A stretch of DNA of 64,000 bases. Origin: Kibdelosporangium banguiense. Lineage in GTDB: Bacteria; Actinomycetota; Actinomycetes; Mycobacteriales; Pseudonocardiaceae. Numbering within the stretch: position 1 is the first letter of the stretch; every line of letters begins with the position of its first letter. A program made the position numbers and the translations under genes. This document shows, piece by piece, positions 1-11,100 of this stretch. The notes under the pieces are model-generated. The model saw nothing but the letters and a program-made list of their open reading frames with translations. It was not told the origin of the DNA and made no database searches. The stretch is taken from assembly GCF_017876405.1 (NCBI RefSeq), contig NZ_JAGINW010000001.1, forward strand, positions 2,679,203 through 2,743,202, written 5' to 3'.

Positions 1-1244
1 TCGGTGTACGCCGTGCCGCGCAGGACCTGCGTAGTCACCGACGCCAGGCGTTTGGTCGTCCAGAACGACGGCGAGTACTTGTCCTTGCAGGTCGCCGTGT
101 CGCACTTCATGTCCCAAGAGACGTCCGGCCAGTTGTCCGGCTTGTCGGACGTGCAGGCGCTGCCTGGAACGCACCGGTCTGCCGTGGTGAACACGACCCG
201 GCCGCTCGGTGTGGTCACGCCGTCGGCCAATCCGTAGTCGATCCGAGCCAAGGTGCCACCGCGGACGTAGGAAACCGCGGCTTCCTTGAGGTTCATTCCG
301 TAGGAGTTGGTCTCGGTGTCGTAGAAGTAGCGCATCACGTTGCCGTTGCGGTCGACGACCTTGTCGAGGTTCCACCGGTACGCCTGCACGCAATGCGATG
401 CGTCGAACGTCTCGGCGTGACAAGGCTCGTCGGCGTCGTCGCCGAATACCGGAACCGTCCACGTGGACCGCGAGTCCGGCTGGGAACCGAACCAGTACTG
501 CGTACCGTCCACTGTAGTGATACGCCAGTGCTCGCCGTCGTTGTCCCCGTTGTCCACGCCAGTGAGCCGCTCGATCCGTGAACCGTCGTCGCTGCGGGCA
601 CGCCACTGCCCGCTGGCGTCGTCGCGGATCAGCATGCCGCCGCTACCGCCGTACGAAGCGATCGCGTTGTCACTGCGCCAGCACAGGTCGCCGGTCTTCG
701 GCGGGGTGGTTCCGCCTTGGGTGTCCGAGGCGCAGCCGCCGTAGGTCCGTTCGACGAATCCGGCTGAAAGGTCCCAGCCGTCACCGGCCCAGGTCGGCTG
801 GTTGTTGGTGACGCTGGTCCGACCGTCCACAGCGGACGACCGGTAGCGCAGCGACAGTTCCGGTTCCAGCCCGCCCGCCGCGGGCGGCACCCGCATCGGA
901 TACGACCAGGTGAAGTCCCCGGTGTGCGCGGAAACCGCCCAGGTCGCCGACGGCGACAACGACGTCGCCTCGGTCGACCCGGCGCCTTCCTTGCTGGTCC
1001 GGGCGGGTTGGTCACCGGACAACTGGCTCGCCGTGGCCTGATCCTTCTCAGGCGCGACCCGCTCCTGCTTCTGCACCGGAGTCGACGCGGTCGTCTCCAG
1101 GCCGGCCGACGGGCCGCCTGCAGCGGACGCCGTAGGCGCCGCCACCATCATCAGCGACGCCGCGAGCTGACCTGCGATCAGTAACGCGATACCACGGCGT
1201 GTGTTCGATGTTCTCCGCACGAGCATCCCCTTACGTCGCCTCAT
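1..1244 (-). CDS. RHS/SpvB-type secreted protein, N-terminal part (cut by window edge)
   Basis: Read leftward from an ATG at 1244, the frame stays open to base 1 (about 414 codons), so only the N-terminal part is present. It begins with a basic stretch and a hydrophobic signal segment ending near PTASA. After a linker it has the Tyr/Trp/Gly-rich start typical of actinobacterial RHS-repeat proteins, with motifs such as YPMRVPPAAGGLEPELS, LRYRSSAVDG and GDGWDLSAGF, followed by YWFGSQPD and VVDRNGNVMRYFYD. Its ATG overlaps the stop of the upstream LamG gene (ATGA), implying coupled translation. RHS proteins are large secreted YD-repeat shells, often with variable C-terminal toxins. Whether this one carries a toxin lies outside the window. 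The family is clear; the function is inferred. Confidence 0.85.
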   Translation of the reverse strand, partial: MRRRKGMLVRRTSNTRRGIALLIAGQLAASLMMVAAPTASAAGGPSAGLETTASTPVQKQERVAPEKDQATASQLSGDQPARTSKEGAGSTEATSLSPSATWAVSAHTGDFTWSYPMRVPPAAGGLEPELSLRYRSSAVDGRTSVTNNQPTWAGDGWDLSAGFVERTYGGCASDTQGGTTPPKTGDLCWRSDNAIASYGGSGGMLIRDDASGQWRARSDDGSRIERLTGVDNGDNDGEHWRITTVDGTQYWFGSQPDSRSTWTVPVFGDDADEPCHAETFDASHCVQAYRWNLDKVVDRNGNVMRYFYDTETNSYGMNLKEAAVSYVRGGTLARIDYGLADGVTTPSGRVVFTTADRCVPGSACTSDKPDNWPDVSWDMKCDTATCKDKYSPSFWTTKRLASVTTQVLRGTAYT

Positions 1245-4200
1245 ACCGCGGGTGGTGCCGCGCGGAGAACATGACCTAGCTGTCCGCGCACGGTCTGGCC
1301 TTCACAGTTCGCCTCGGCGGAGACGAACAGCTGACCTGTCGACGGGCCGGAATTCAACGTGCACTGGTACAGCGGGATGCTGGGCTGCCCGGCAGGCGGC
1401 TGCGTCCAGATGTAGCCGATGTCGCGGTACACGGTCTTCCCGCCACAGGCCGGATCCAGTGACAGGAACCGGTCCGTGCCGTCCACACAGGACTTGACCA
1501 GCTGTGTGCCGGGCTCGTTCGACATCGCCAGCAGGCCGAACGTGCCTTCGTACCGGTAGCCGGGCGGAGTACCTCTCGTCGTGACGTCGTGCTCGCCGAT
1601 CCGCGGGTGGTAGTACCGCGCCAGCGGTGCGTAGGCGAGTACGTGGCCGATCAGGACGTCCACCTGCTGGCCTTCACAGTCGGCCAGGTAGGAGTCGAAC
1701 CGTTCGCCGTTGCTCAGGCACCGGTACAGCGGAACCGTTGTCACGCCTGTGGGTTTCTGCGTGTACACCCAGCCGAGATCCCCGAGTTTCGTCTTGCCCT
1801 CACAGGCTGGATCGGCCGAGGTGAACGCGTCGGTCTCATCGGCCAGGCAGCTGTAGACCCGCTGGGTGCCCGGCCGGGCCGAGGGCAGCATCATGCCGAG
1901 CGACTTCTCGAACCGGTAACCCGGCGGCAGTCCCCCTGCCTTGCTGAAGAAGTCCCCGCCCAGCAGGACCGACCGGTGATCGCCGCCGGTCCGGATGAAC
2001 CGGCCGAACTGACCGCCCGGGGGCTCCGGCCAGCCGGCGCGCCTGCGGATCTCGTCCGGGGACACCACACCGAGATCAGTGGTGACCTCGTCGATCGCGC
2101 CGGGGAAGAACCCGGACGGGACACCGTTCGCCTTGCCGCGACCGATGGAGAAGCTTCCCCACGCGGTCCACAACAGCACGTTGTCCTTGGTGCCGACGTG
2201 TTCTCCGTTGACGTACAACCGCAACTGCCGCGCAGGGTAGTCGTACACCCCGGCCAGATGCGTCCACGTGTTCAACGCCGGCGGCTGCAACGAGTTCGCG
2301 TACACCAGCGGGGTGTGGTCCGCGCTCGCCGAATCCTCCCGCGCCGCACCGAAGATCCACCGGTTCACCTCAGGCCGGTACTGCAGTACGAACCCGCTGT
2401 GCTGAACGCCATCCTGCCCGAGCACAGTGGCGACCTTGTCCGCTTTCGAGAGCTGAGCCCACGCGGCGACCGTGAAACTGTCCCGCATGGTGACACCCGG
2501 CCCGGATGCTTGCGCATACGAGTTGCCGTCGAGCTTCAGCGCCTTCCCGATCACGCCCTCGGGGTAGGTCGCGGTTCCGGTCACAGCCGTCGGGTTCTGC
2601 GCCCACGAGTAGTCGCGCGCAGTGCCGTCGTCGAACCTCCAGTAGCCGTGCGACGCGGGCAGGATGTCGTCGTGGATCCGCCGGACTTCGCCGTCGGACA
2701 ACGCCTTCCCGTATGCCCTGACCTCTTCGACACCGCCGGGGAAGTAGCAGCCGTTGTTGCCGTTCCAGCGGCACCGGCCGACGGAGAACTTCCCGGCGGA
2801 CGGCAGGATCGTGATGTCCGACTGCATTCCCGACAGCGCACCGTTGACGTACAGGCGCACCTGCTTGAGCCCGGCGTTGTACACCATCACCAGATGCGAC
2901 CAGCCACCCACTTGTGCCGGCTCGGTGGAGAGCACGTAGCGCAGGTCCGGGTCGTTCTGGTCCGCCTTCGGCGCCACCACGCCCCAGGTCTTCGAGCCAA
3001 GGTCGTACTGCAGGTGGAATCCGCTCACCCGGCCTGCGTCCTGCCCGAACACGGTCGCGTAGTGCGTGCCCTCCTTGAGGAAGGCCCACGCGGCGACGGA
3101 GAAGCTCTCGCTGGTGTCGATCACCGGCCCAGCGGTCTCCGCATAGCCTGCGGCGCCGTCGAACCAGCCGGTGGTCCCATCGCGTCCGGTGTGCCACCCG
3201 GCACCGCCCTGAAGCGTCGCTGTCAGGCCACGGCCGCTCGAGTCACCCACTGAGGTGCCGGTGTTCTCGTCGAACTTCCAGCGCCCCTTGTTCGCGACGG
3301 GCAGCGTCGTCGAGCCCTCCACCGCTGGGTAGCCGCGGTACAAAGCGGAAACGCGGTCCGCGGTCAGCGCACCGCCGTACATCCGGACGTCGTCGACGGA
3401 CCCCTTCCAGAAACCGTTCTCCTTACCGCCTTCCCAGCCGCGGCCGATCTGCAGCCCGCCCTTGGCCTGCCAGGGGCCGAGCATGGTGCCGTCGTCCTTG
3501 CGGACTCCGTTGACATACAGGTAGATCGTCTTTGCCGTGGCGTCGTAGGTCCCGGTCAGATGCACCCACGAGTTCAGCTGACCGGGGACGACCTCGAACG
3601 CCGCTTCGGTGATCGTGCCGCTTTCTTCGGCCATCTCGAACACCCAGTTGCCGTCGTGGCCTTCGTCGTCCTTGATGTGGCCGAGCCGGAACTTGCTTGA
3701 TGTCCGCGTTTCACCGCCGTCCAGGGAGACCGCGCTGACCAGGCACCGTTGCGTGACGTCGGTGTCACATTCGTTGCCCTCCAGGCGAACCCACGCCGAC
3801 ACGCTGAAGCTCGCGTCGGTGCGGATGTCCACGCCCGTGGTGGAAGCGACGTCGTTGACACCGTCGAGCTTGACCGCGTTGCCGACCCGTCCGGGCGCGA
3901 AAGTCGCGCCGCCGGACAGGGTCACCTGCCGGGTGCCCGCCGCGTCACCGCTGGTTGTCCCGGCGCCATCGTCGAGGGACCAGTTGTGCGCCAGGCTCAG
4001 GTCCCGTCCGGCCATCGCCTGGATCTCCGTGACCGGCAGCGCCCGGCTGTAGACCGAGACGTCGTCGATCGCGCCGGGGAAGAACTCGGCGTTCTCGTCG
4101 CCGCCCCACTTCGACCGGCCGATCTGCATCGGCCCCTCGATGTCCGCGCCGTCGAGATGCGGTACCGAACCGGCCAGGACACCGTTGACGTAGAGCTCGA

Positions 4201-7200
4201 TCCGTTGCCTGCTCTTGCTGTACACCCCCGCGAGATGGGTCCACACCCCGGCCTGCGCGCCGCCGCCCGACACATGGTCGATGGCGGCATCGGCCGCGTC
4301 GATCTTCGAAACCGTGAAATCCCACCGGCCGTCGGGGAGCATGCCGAGGTCGAACCCGCTGGCCGTCCGGCCCTGCTGGGAGACCACGGTGTGGTGCCCG
4401 GTGATCTTGTCCACCTTGGCCCACGCGGTCACGGTGAAACTCTTGTCCGTGTCGACGACGCTCTGTTCGATGGCGAGGTAGCCATTCGTGCCGTTGAGCC
4501 GTACCGCGAGATCGGCGGGGTCAGGCATGCTGGTCTGCCCGGATGTCCAGTCCGCGCCGCCCTTGACCTTGGCGTTCAGCTTCCCATTGGCGTCGTCGGG
4601 GTTGCCGTCGAGCTTCCAGGTGCCAGCGGTGACGTTGTCACGGCTCACCAGGCCGCGGACCTCGTCCTGGGAGATCGCCCTGCTGTAGGCACGGACCTCG
4701 TCGATGGTGCCGGGGAACCGCCCGACCGGGACGCCGCCGGAGACGGTCTGGCCGATCCGGAAGGCGTTCTTGGCCTGCCACGGCGTGACGCGGGTGGTCT
4801 CCCCGATCAACTCACCGTCCACATAGAACCGGATCTTGTTGTCGCCGGTGTCGTAGGTTCCCGCCAGATGGGTCCATACCCCGGCCGGCGGCCTGCTCGA
4901 CGTGCCGACCCAGTTGTATCCGGCCGGACTGTCCGCATCCGACTGCGGGAACACGAAGACCCACTTGCCGTTCTGGTATTGCAGGCAGAACGAGCAGGCC
5001 CGGTCGCCGTCCTGGCTGAGCACGGTGTACGTACCGTCGTCGTTCCGGTCGAGCTTGACCTGCGCGGCCACCGAGAAACTCTGGTCGGTGCGCAGCAGCG
5101 GTCCGCTGGTCGACGCGACGTCGTCGATGCCGTCCAGCCGGAGACCGCCCTTGACCGCGCCGCTCGAGGTGAACGTGGCGCCGTTCTGCAGCACCGCGTC
5201 AGCGCCGCCTTCGACGGAGTTGCGTGCCGTCGTGCCCCCGGTTTCGTCGAACTTCCAGTGCGCCACCTGGACATTGCTCGCCCCGGCCAGCGCCGAGACA
5301 TCCGCCGCGGACAACGCCCGGTCGTGGATCTGCACCTCGTCGATCGCGCCCGGCCAGTGGTCGACCGCCGGGTTCCCGCCCCAGATCGTGCGCCCGATCC
5401 GCACCTGACCGGAAGCCCAGTCCGGTTTGACGGTGTGCGGTGTCGTCGCGGCGAGGGTTCCGTTGACGTACAGCTTGATGTTCTGCGCCACGGGGTCGTA
5501 GACACCGGCGAGATGCGTCCAGGTGTTCAGTTGCGGAACGCCGCTCGCCGAGGCCGCCATCGGTATGCCCTTGTCCGAAGACGTCGAGTTGGGCATGCCG
5601 AAGACCCAGCGCGAATTGCTTCCGTCCGCCTCGGCTCGGTACCACAGCACGAAACCGGGGAACATCGTGCCGTCCTGGCTGACAGCCGCCCTGGCGCCGT
5701 TGTTGCGTTGCAGGTTCACCCAGGCCGAGACGGTGAACGCCGCGCTGTTGCGGATCGCGTTCGGTGCGTTCACGTGGTCGTCGACGCCGTCGAGTTGCAC
5801 GGCGGATCCTGCTGCGCCCCGCGAGGTGTAGGTCGCACCGCCGTTGAGCGCGCCGTGCCGGTCGCCGAGGAAAGCGCTGTCGTTGGCGTTTCCGTCCAGC
5901 GACCACTGCGCCAGCGGCCCGTTCCCGGCTCGGACGTAGACGCGGTACTTGCGGGTCGGGCTCTTGTGGCCCGCCCTGTCCACGCTTTGGACGTAAAGGG
6001 TTTGCGGTCCGTCGGCCGGCGGCGCCAGGCTCACCCGTGCCGGACCGCCGAGAGTCTCCGCGTTGATCTTCGTGGCCGGTGGATCCTGCCAGTCGTAAAG
6101 GTAGTGGTCGATGTCGCCGACTCCGGCGGAACCGAACACGAACTCGCTCTTGACCTCAGGGCTGCCGTGCCACCGGTTGTCCTCCGTGTACAGCTCGCTG
6201 GCCACGGTCGGTTCCACGGCCGGTGCGACCCGGTCGATGGCGAACGACTGGCCACCGGCCGCGCCGCTGGACGTCGCGCCGTCCGAGGCGTGCAGCCACC
6301 AGCTCATCGTCTTGCCGTGCCGATCACGCAGATCGATACCGGCACCGTGCACCGAGCCGTTGACCTTCATGTCGGCGTCCCACGCGGTCTCCACCCCGTC
6401 GTGGATCCGCCACTGCGCGCGGACTTCGTCACCGTCCGGATCGGACAGCTGAACCTTCAGCGTGATCCAGTCGTCAGCGACGTAGGGGATTCCGCCGCAG
6501 TGGTGGCACGGCGCTTTCAGCGGCGGGTCGGTCGTGAGGTTGCCGGGAACGTACGGCGCCCGGTTCCAGGTCACCTTCAGCTTCATGTCCGCCGGGTTGT
6601 ACTTCCGCCACGCGGACTGGGCGCCCGAATCGAAGGCCTTGAGGAAGTACACTGTCGGGCTCGACTTCTCGATGTCCTTCTCGGGGATGCCGAACCCGGC
6701 GTTCTTCCAGCCGGGACAGCCGCTGTGCACGCCTGGCACCTTGCTCGAGGCGACCCGGGCGCCCTCCAGCTTGTTGTTCCAGGTCATCCCGTTCCAGAGG
6801 TCGCCGTCGACGTGGTAGACGTCGTGCCACGGCTCGTTGCACTCGGGGCCGGACACCACGGCCCCGGTCAGCGAGATACCGAGAATGTCCTTGTCGGAGA
6901 GGAATGCCGTGTCGTACTGGAAGTACGCCCGTGCTTCGCCGATGCTGTTGCAGTAGCTGTCCGGGTAGTCCCGCGGGCATTGCCCGACCTGTGCGTAGGT
7001 CCCGTCGCCACTGCTGTTCCAGTACTTGTCGTTCGGGTAGCCGGAAAGCACGGTGGCCCAGGCAGTCTTGTCGTGCGTCCGCAGTGTCGGGTCGACGACC
7101 ACGGGGAAGCGCCGTGCCGGGTCGGCGAGGAACTTCTGGTCCGGTACGAGTTCGAGCGAACCGTCCACAACAGACACCTTGATCGGAGCCTGTTCGCGGT

Positions 7201-7915
7201 CGGCGTCCCACATGATCGACGGTGGAGCGCTGAACAGCTCGGTGCCCGCCTCGTCGAGCGCTCGCAGCGAGCCGTCCTCGCCGACCGTCACTTTCAGGCC
7301 GTCGGCCTTCATGGGCATCCGGATCGCCCTGAGCGCCGGGTTCTTCGCTGCTTCGGCGGTCTTCAAGGTGAGGTGCTGCCGGAAGCCGTCGCGGTCGGCG
7401 TACATCACCAGGTCCGCGCCGGGGAACACCTCGGGATACGTCACCTGGTTGTCCGAGATCACTGGCGTGGGCAGGGCATTCGGCCAGTGCAGGGAAAGCG
7501 TTTTGCCGCCTCGCCGCATCGTCGCCAGCGGCGCGGACGCCCCGCCGCCGGACAGCGAGAGTTCGCCCTCGGCCGCCTTGGGGCCGAACGAACCGTCCGG
7601 GCGGCGCACCACCGCGGTGTCGACGGCCACCCACTCGCCCGCGATCCTGGTCCGGACCGGGACCGGAGTCAGCTCCGCGGTCAGCGTCCCGCGCGGGTTG
7701 GCGAACACGGTCCGTGTCGCGGTCCGCTGATCGGCGACCTCGACCTTGGTCCCCTGCAACCGCGCGGCGGCCATCGCCGTCACTGTGTCCGGTGCCTCCG
7801 CAACCGGTGTCGGCCGTGAGGAAACGACCGGACTGCTGCCTATGAGGACAGTCAGAAACGAACCCACCAGAGCTGTGACCGTCGTGCCGATCACTACGCG
7901 ACGACGTAGTCGCAT
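1241..7915 (-). CDS. Giant secreted protein with six LamG-like domains and Cys-rich C-terminal repeats
   Basis: This 2224-residue protein starts at ATG 7915, chosen because it begins a signal peptide (MRLRRRVVIGTTVTALVG). An upstream in-frame ATG at 8323 would run into the divergent regulator. Residues about 45-480 form an N-terminal region with a DNRLRE-like part. Six concanavalin/LamG-like units follow, each opening with a W-x-[FL]-D motif, near residues 663, 880, 1094, 1305, 1543 and 1757. Each carries a repeated LxGxxD...VNG...IGR...PGAIDEV pattern. From about 1985 to the end are two copies of a Cys-containing unit (PPGYRxE, DPxCxGKT, GHVL) that resembles sugar- or matrix-binding tails. 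No catalytic motif was recognised. LamG modules usually bind glycans or proteins, so an adhesive or surface role with the downstream RHS protein is inferred. Confidence 0.9.
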   Translation of the reverse strand: MRLRRRVVIGTTVTALVGSFLTVLIGSSPVVSSRPTPVAEAPDTVTAMAAARLQGTKVEVADQRTATRTVFANPRGTLTAELTPVPVRTRIAGEWVAVDTAVVRRPDGSFGPKAAEGELSLSGGGASAPLATMRRGGKTLSLHWPNALPTPVISDNQVTYPEVFPGADLVMYADRDGFRQHLTLKTAEAAKNPALRAIRMPMKADGLKVTVGEDGSLRALDEAGTELFSAPPSIMWDADREQAPIKVSVVDGSLELVPDQKFLADPARRFPVVVDPTLRTHDKTAWATVLSGYPNDKYWNSSGDGTYAQVGQCPRDYPDSYCNSIGEARAYFQYDTAFLSDKDILGISLTGAVVSGPECNEPWHDVYHVDGDLWNGMTWNNKLEGARVASSKVPGVHSGCPGWKNAGFGIPEKDIEKSSPTVYFLKAFDSGAQSAWRKYNPADMKLKVTWNRAPYVPGNLTTDPPLKAPCHHCGGIPYVADDWITLKVQLSDPDGDEVRAQWRIHDGVETAWDADMKVNGSVHGAGIDLRDRHGKTMSWWLHASDGATSSGAAGGQSFAIDRVAPAVEPTVASELYTEDNRWHGSPEVKSEFVFGSAGVGDIDHYLYDWQDPPATKINAETLGGPARVSLAPPADGPQTLYVQSVDRAGHKSPTRKYRVYVRAGNGPLAQWSLDGNANDSAFLGDRHGALNGGATYTSRGAAGSAVQLDGVDDHVNAPNAIRNSAAFTVSAWVNLQRNNGARAAVSQDGTMFPGFVLWYRAEADGSNSRWVFGMPNSTSSDKGIPMAASASGVPQLNTWTHLAGVYDPVAQNIKLYVNGTLAATTPHTVKPDWASGQVRIGRTIWGGNPAVDHWPGAIDEVQIHDRALSAADVSALAGASNVQVAHWKFDETGGTTARNSVEGGADAVLQNGATFTSSGAVKGGLRLDGIDDVASTSGPLLRTDQSFSVAAQVKLDRNDDGTYTVLSQDGDRACSFCLQYQNGKWVFVFPQSDADSPAGYNWVGTSSRPPAGVWTHLAGTYDTGDNKIRFYVDGELIGETTRVTPWQAKNAFRIGQTVSGGVPVGRFPGTIDEVRAYSRAISQDEVRGLVSRDNVTAGTWKLDGNPDDANGKLNAKVKGGADWTSGQTSMPDPADLAVRLNGTNGYLAIEQSVVDTDKSFTVTAWAKVDKITGHHTVVSQQGRTASGFDLGMLPDGRWDFTVSKIDAADAAIDHVSGGGAQAGVWTHLAGVYSKSRQRIELYVNGVLAGSVPHLDGADIEGPMQIGRSKWGGDENAEFFPGAIDDVSVYSRALPVTEIQAMAGRDLSLAHNWSLDDGAGTTSGDAAGTRQVTLSGGATFAPGRVGNAVKLDGVNDVASTTGVDIRTDASFSVSAWVRLEGNECDTDVTQRCLVSAVSLDGGETRTSSKFRLGHIKDDEGHDGNWVFEMAEESGTITEAAFEVVPGQLNSWVHLTGTYDATAKTIYLYVNGVRKDDGTMLGPWQAKGGLQIGRGWEGGKENGFWKGSVDDVRMYGGALTADRVSALYRGYPAVEGSTTLPVANKGRWKFDENTGTSVGDSSGRGLTATLQGGAGWHTGRDGTTGWFDGAAGYAETAGPVIDTSESFSVAAWAFLKEGTHYATVFGQDAGRVSGFHLQYDLGSKTWGVVAPKADQNDPDLRYVLSTEPAQVGGWSHLVMVYNAGLKQVRLYVNGALSGMQSDITILPSAGKFSVGRCRWNGNNGCYFPGGVEEVRAYGKALSDGEVRRIHDDILPASHGYWRFDDGTARDYSWAQNPTAVTGTATYPEGVIGKALKLDGNSYAQASGPGVTMRDSFTVAAWAQLSKADKVATVLGQDGVQHSGFVLQYRPEVNRWIFGAAREDSASADHTPLVYANSLQPPALNTWTHLAGVYDYPARQLRLYVNGEHVGTKDNVLLWTAWGSFSIGRGKANGVPSGFFPGAIDEVTTDLGVVSPDEIRRRAGWPEPPGGQFGRFIRTGGDHRSVLLGGDFFSKAGGLPPGYRFEKSLGMMLPSARPGTQRVYSCLADETDAFTSADPACEGKTKLGDLGWVYTQKPTGVTTVPLYRCLSNGERFDSYLADCEGQQVDVLIGHVLAYAPLARYYHPRIGEHDVTTRGTPPGYRYEGTFGLLAMSNEPGTQLVKSCVDGTDRFLSLDPACGGKTVYRDIGYIWTQPPAGQPSIPLYQCTLNSGPSTGQLFVSAEANCEGQTVRGQLGHVLRAAPPAV

Positions 7916-8123
7916 TGTCCCTCCCCACCCCAGATCCGGGGCGCATAGACGCAAGCCCCGGCAACGGAGGCGATTGTGAGACCATCCGGTTTCAGCTCGG
8001 CTACACCTGACGCCCTCGTGCTGACGGAAACTTCGGCGGGACATCGGGCAAGTCAGCCGATACGCTCCAGCACCTGGTGGATGGCTGTTCTGTGAGCTGT
8101 TTCCGATTACCGGAACGGGTTGG

Positions 8124-11100
8124 ATGATCATGACCGAGCTGGGCTTCGGGGTACTTGGCGCCATCGAGGTGACCCGTGCCGGAAGCCCGGTCACGATCAA
8201 CGGGCCGAAGCTGCGTGTCCTGCTGGCCGCATTGCTGTTGCGCGCCAACACAACTGTTTCGGTGGACCGGATCGCGCACCGGCTGTGGGGCGATCTGCCA
8301 CCGGCGACTGCCAAGAAGAACATCCAGGTCTACGCGCTGCGGCTGCGGCGTGCGCTCGGCGACGAAACCGGTTCGGTGATCGAGACCCAGCCGGACGGCT
8401 ACCTGATCAGGCTGCGCCCCGAGCAGCTGGACCTGCTCCGGTTCAGGTCGCTGACCGATGCCGCGCGTGACGCCGGGGACCTCGACGCCGAACTGGACCT
8501 GCTGACCGAGGCACTGTCCTGCTGGCGTGGGCCCGCGCTGTCGGACGTCCCGTCGGAATCGCTGCGTCAGGACGAGGTTGTCCAGTTGGAGGAGGCCCGG
8601 CTGCGCGCCGAGGAGCGACGCGTCGACATCAGTCTCGAACTGGGCAGGCACGGCGAGGTCCTCGGCGAACTGACCCGGCTCACCCACGACCACCCGTGGC
8701 AGGAGTCGTTCTGGGCTCAGCTGATCACCGCGCAGCACCGCTCCGGCAGGCTGGGCGACGCGCTGGCCTCCTACCGCAAGGTCCACCGGATCCTGGCCGA
8801 GGATCTCGGCATCTCACCCGGCCCTCGGTTGCAGGCCGCGCACCGGGCCGTGCTCGACGGCCCGGCCGTGGAGACCGTTCGCCCAGCGTCGCCGACGGTC
8901 TGCCAGCTGCCGTCCGATGTGGACCGTTTCGTCGGCCGTGAGGACCTCATCGACCGGCTCACCGGCCCTTCGCGACGGCGCAACGTGGTGATCTCCGGCC
9001 CGCCGGGGGTCGGGAAGACCGCGCTCGCGGTGCACGTCGCTCATCTGTCGAGGCGCCGGTATCCCGACGGTCAGCTGTACATGAACCTCCAGGGCTACGG
9101 GCCGGATCCGCCACTGACAGCGGAGGCAGCACTCGCCCGGTTCCTCGGCACCCTCGGCGTCGCGCAGGACCAGGTGCCCGCGGATCCGGAGGACCGCGCG
9201 GCGTTGTTCCGCAGCATCTTCATGGGCCGCAAGATGCTGCTGTTGCTTGACAATGCCGTCCACATCGACCAGGTACGGCCGCTGCTGCCGACCGAACCCG
9301 ACTGCATGGTGCTCGTCACCAGCCGCGGCGATCTGCGCGGGCTGAGCGTCGAGCAGGTTGCGCTGGGCGTGCTTACCGGGGAGGAATCCAGGGCGGTCCT
9401 CGCTGGACTGCTGGACGACTTCCGGACGCAGGCCGAACCGGACGCGCTGGCCGGACTCGCGGACGCCTGCGCCCACCTGCCGTTGGCGCTGCGCATCGCC
9501 GGGGCGAACCTGGCGGCCAACCCGCACCGGGGCATCGCCGAATACACCGACGCGATGACAAGCACCGGCAGGCTCACCGAGCTGGCGATCGACGACGACG
9601 AACAGTCGGCAGTGCGGGTCGCGTTCGACCAGTCCTACCTGCGCATGCCCGAGGCCTGTCGCTCGTTTTTCCGGCTGCTGGGCCTGACTCCAGGGCCAGA
9701 CATCTCTTCGGCCGCGGCCGCCGCCCTGGCCGGCGTCCCCCATACCGAGGCGATCCGGACGTTGAACCGGCTGGCCGAGGTCAGCCTGATCGACCCCACC
9801 ACGCCTGGCCGTCACCGACTGCACGACCTGATCCGCGAGTACGCCGCCGACCGTGCGGAAACCGAGGACGGACCGGAGAACACAACCGCCGCGCTGTCCC
9901 GGTTCGCGAGCTACTACCTGCACAGCGCGGCGACCGCGGCACGGCTGCTCTACCCGTCGACGTCAAGACGCCCACTACCGGAGCCAGCCGGGCCACCGCC
10001 CCCGCTCAACACTGAACAAGAGGCGCTGAGCTGGCTCGACGAGGAGCGCTACAACCTCGTTGCCGCGATCACGTGGGCCGCCACGCACCCGGTCCTGAGC
10101 CACTACGCGTGGCAGTTCGTCGACGTGCTGCGCGTCTACTTGCAGGCGCGTGGCCACCACCTCGAAGTCGTCGCCGCTTGCACCGCGGCGCTGGAGTCGG
10201 CGCGTCGGTCCGCAGACCGCGCCGCCGAGGTCGCCCTGCTCAATGTGCTCGGCCTGATCTCGCACAACGTCAGCGAATACGACCGCTCGACCGCGTACCA
10301 CCGCCAAGCACTCACCGCGGCAAGGGAGATCAACGACCTCGACGCGGAGGCCGACGCGCTGCGCAACCTCGGCAGAGACCGTAGCCAGTGCGGCGAACCG
10401 ACCGCCGCATTGCAGTACTACCGCGAGGCGCTGGTCGTCAGCCGGAAGGCGGGCAATGTCGAAGGGGAGGCGCTGGCGATGAACTACATCGGCACCGCGC
10501 ACACCTCGGCAGGTCGTGCGCGAACCGCTGTCCACTGGCACCAGCGGGCCGTCGACCTGGCCAAACGCAGCGGCAGCCGGGAAACCCTGTTCCGTTCGCT
10601 GAGCGGCCGCGCCGTCGCCCGGTGGTCACTCAGCAGACTGGACGACGCGATCTCCGATCACCAGCAGGTGCTGGAGTACTGCCGCGAGGTCGGCCAGCCC
10701 TTCGGCGAACTCGCGGCGCTCATCGGACTCGCTGAGACGACCTTCGAACTCGGCCGCATCGACGAAGCACAGTCCCTGGCAGGCGAAGCCCTGCGACTGG
10801 GCCAGGAACTCGGTGACAAGAGAGGCGAGGCAACGGCCCGCGAGCTCGTCGCGACCATCCACCGCCACCGCGGCGAACCCGACGCCGCAATCGAGGGCTA
10901 CCTCGAAGCATTCCGCTTGGTCACAGCCATCGGCTTCGGCTACGGCGAACCGTCCGTCCTGCTGGGCCTCGCCGCGGCCTACCGCGCGATCGGCGAACCA
11001 CGACGCGCCCTCACCTACAGCGAGGAAGCCCTGACCCGCCTCCGACTCGCCGGTCAGCTCCTGCTCGAACCCCAGGCACTCACCGAAATCGCCGAAGACC

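Noticed and set aside
1589..3253. Plus-strand open frame of 554 codons
   Set aside because: Antisense shadow of LamG units five and six; no ribosome site and no protein-like composition.
3280..5930. LamG units considered as DNA-level tandem repeats
   Set aside because: The units are alike only as protein; base identity is too low to call a recent DNA repeat.
3749..7819. Plus-strand open frame of 1356 codons opposite the LamG gene
   Set aside because: Composition is Arg/Val/Gly-rich with no domain; it is the antisense shadow of the LamG gene, common in very high-GC DNA.
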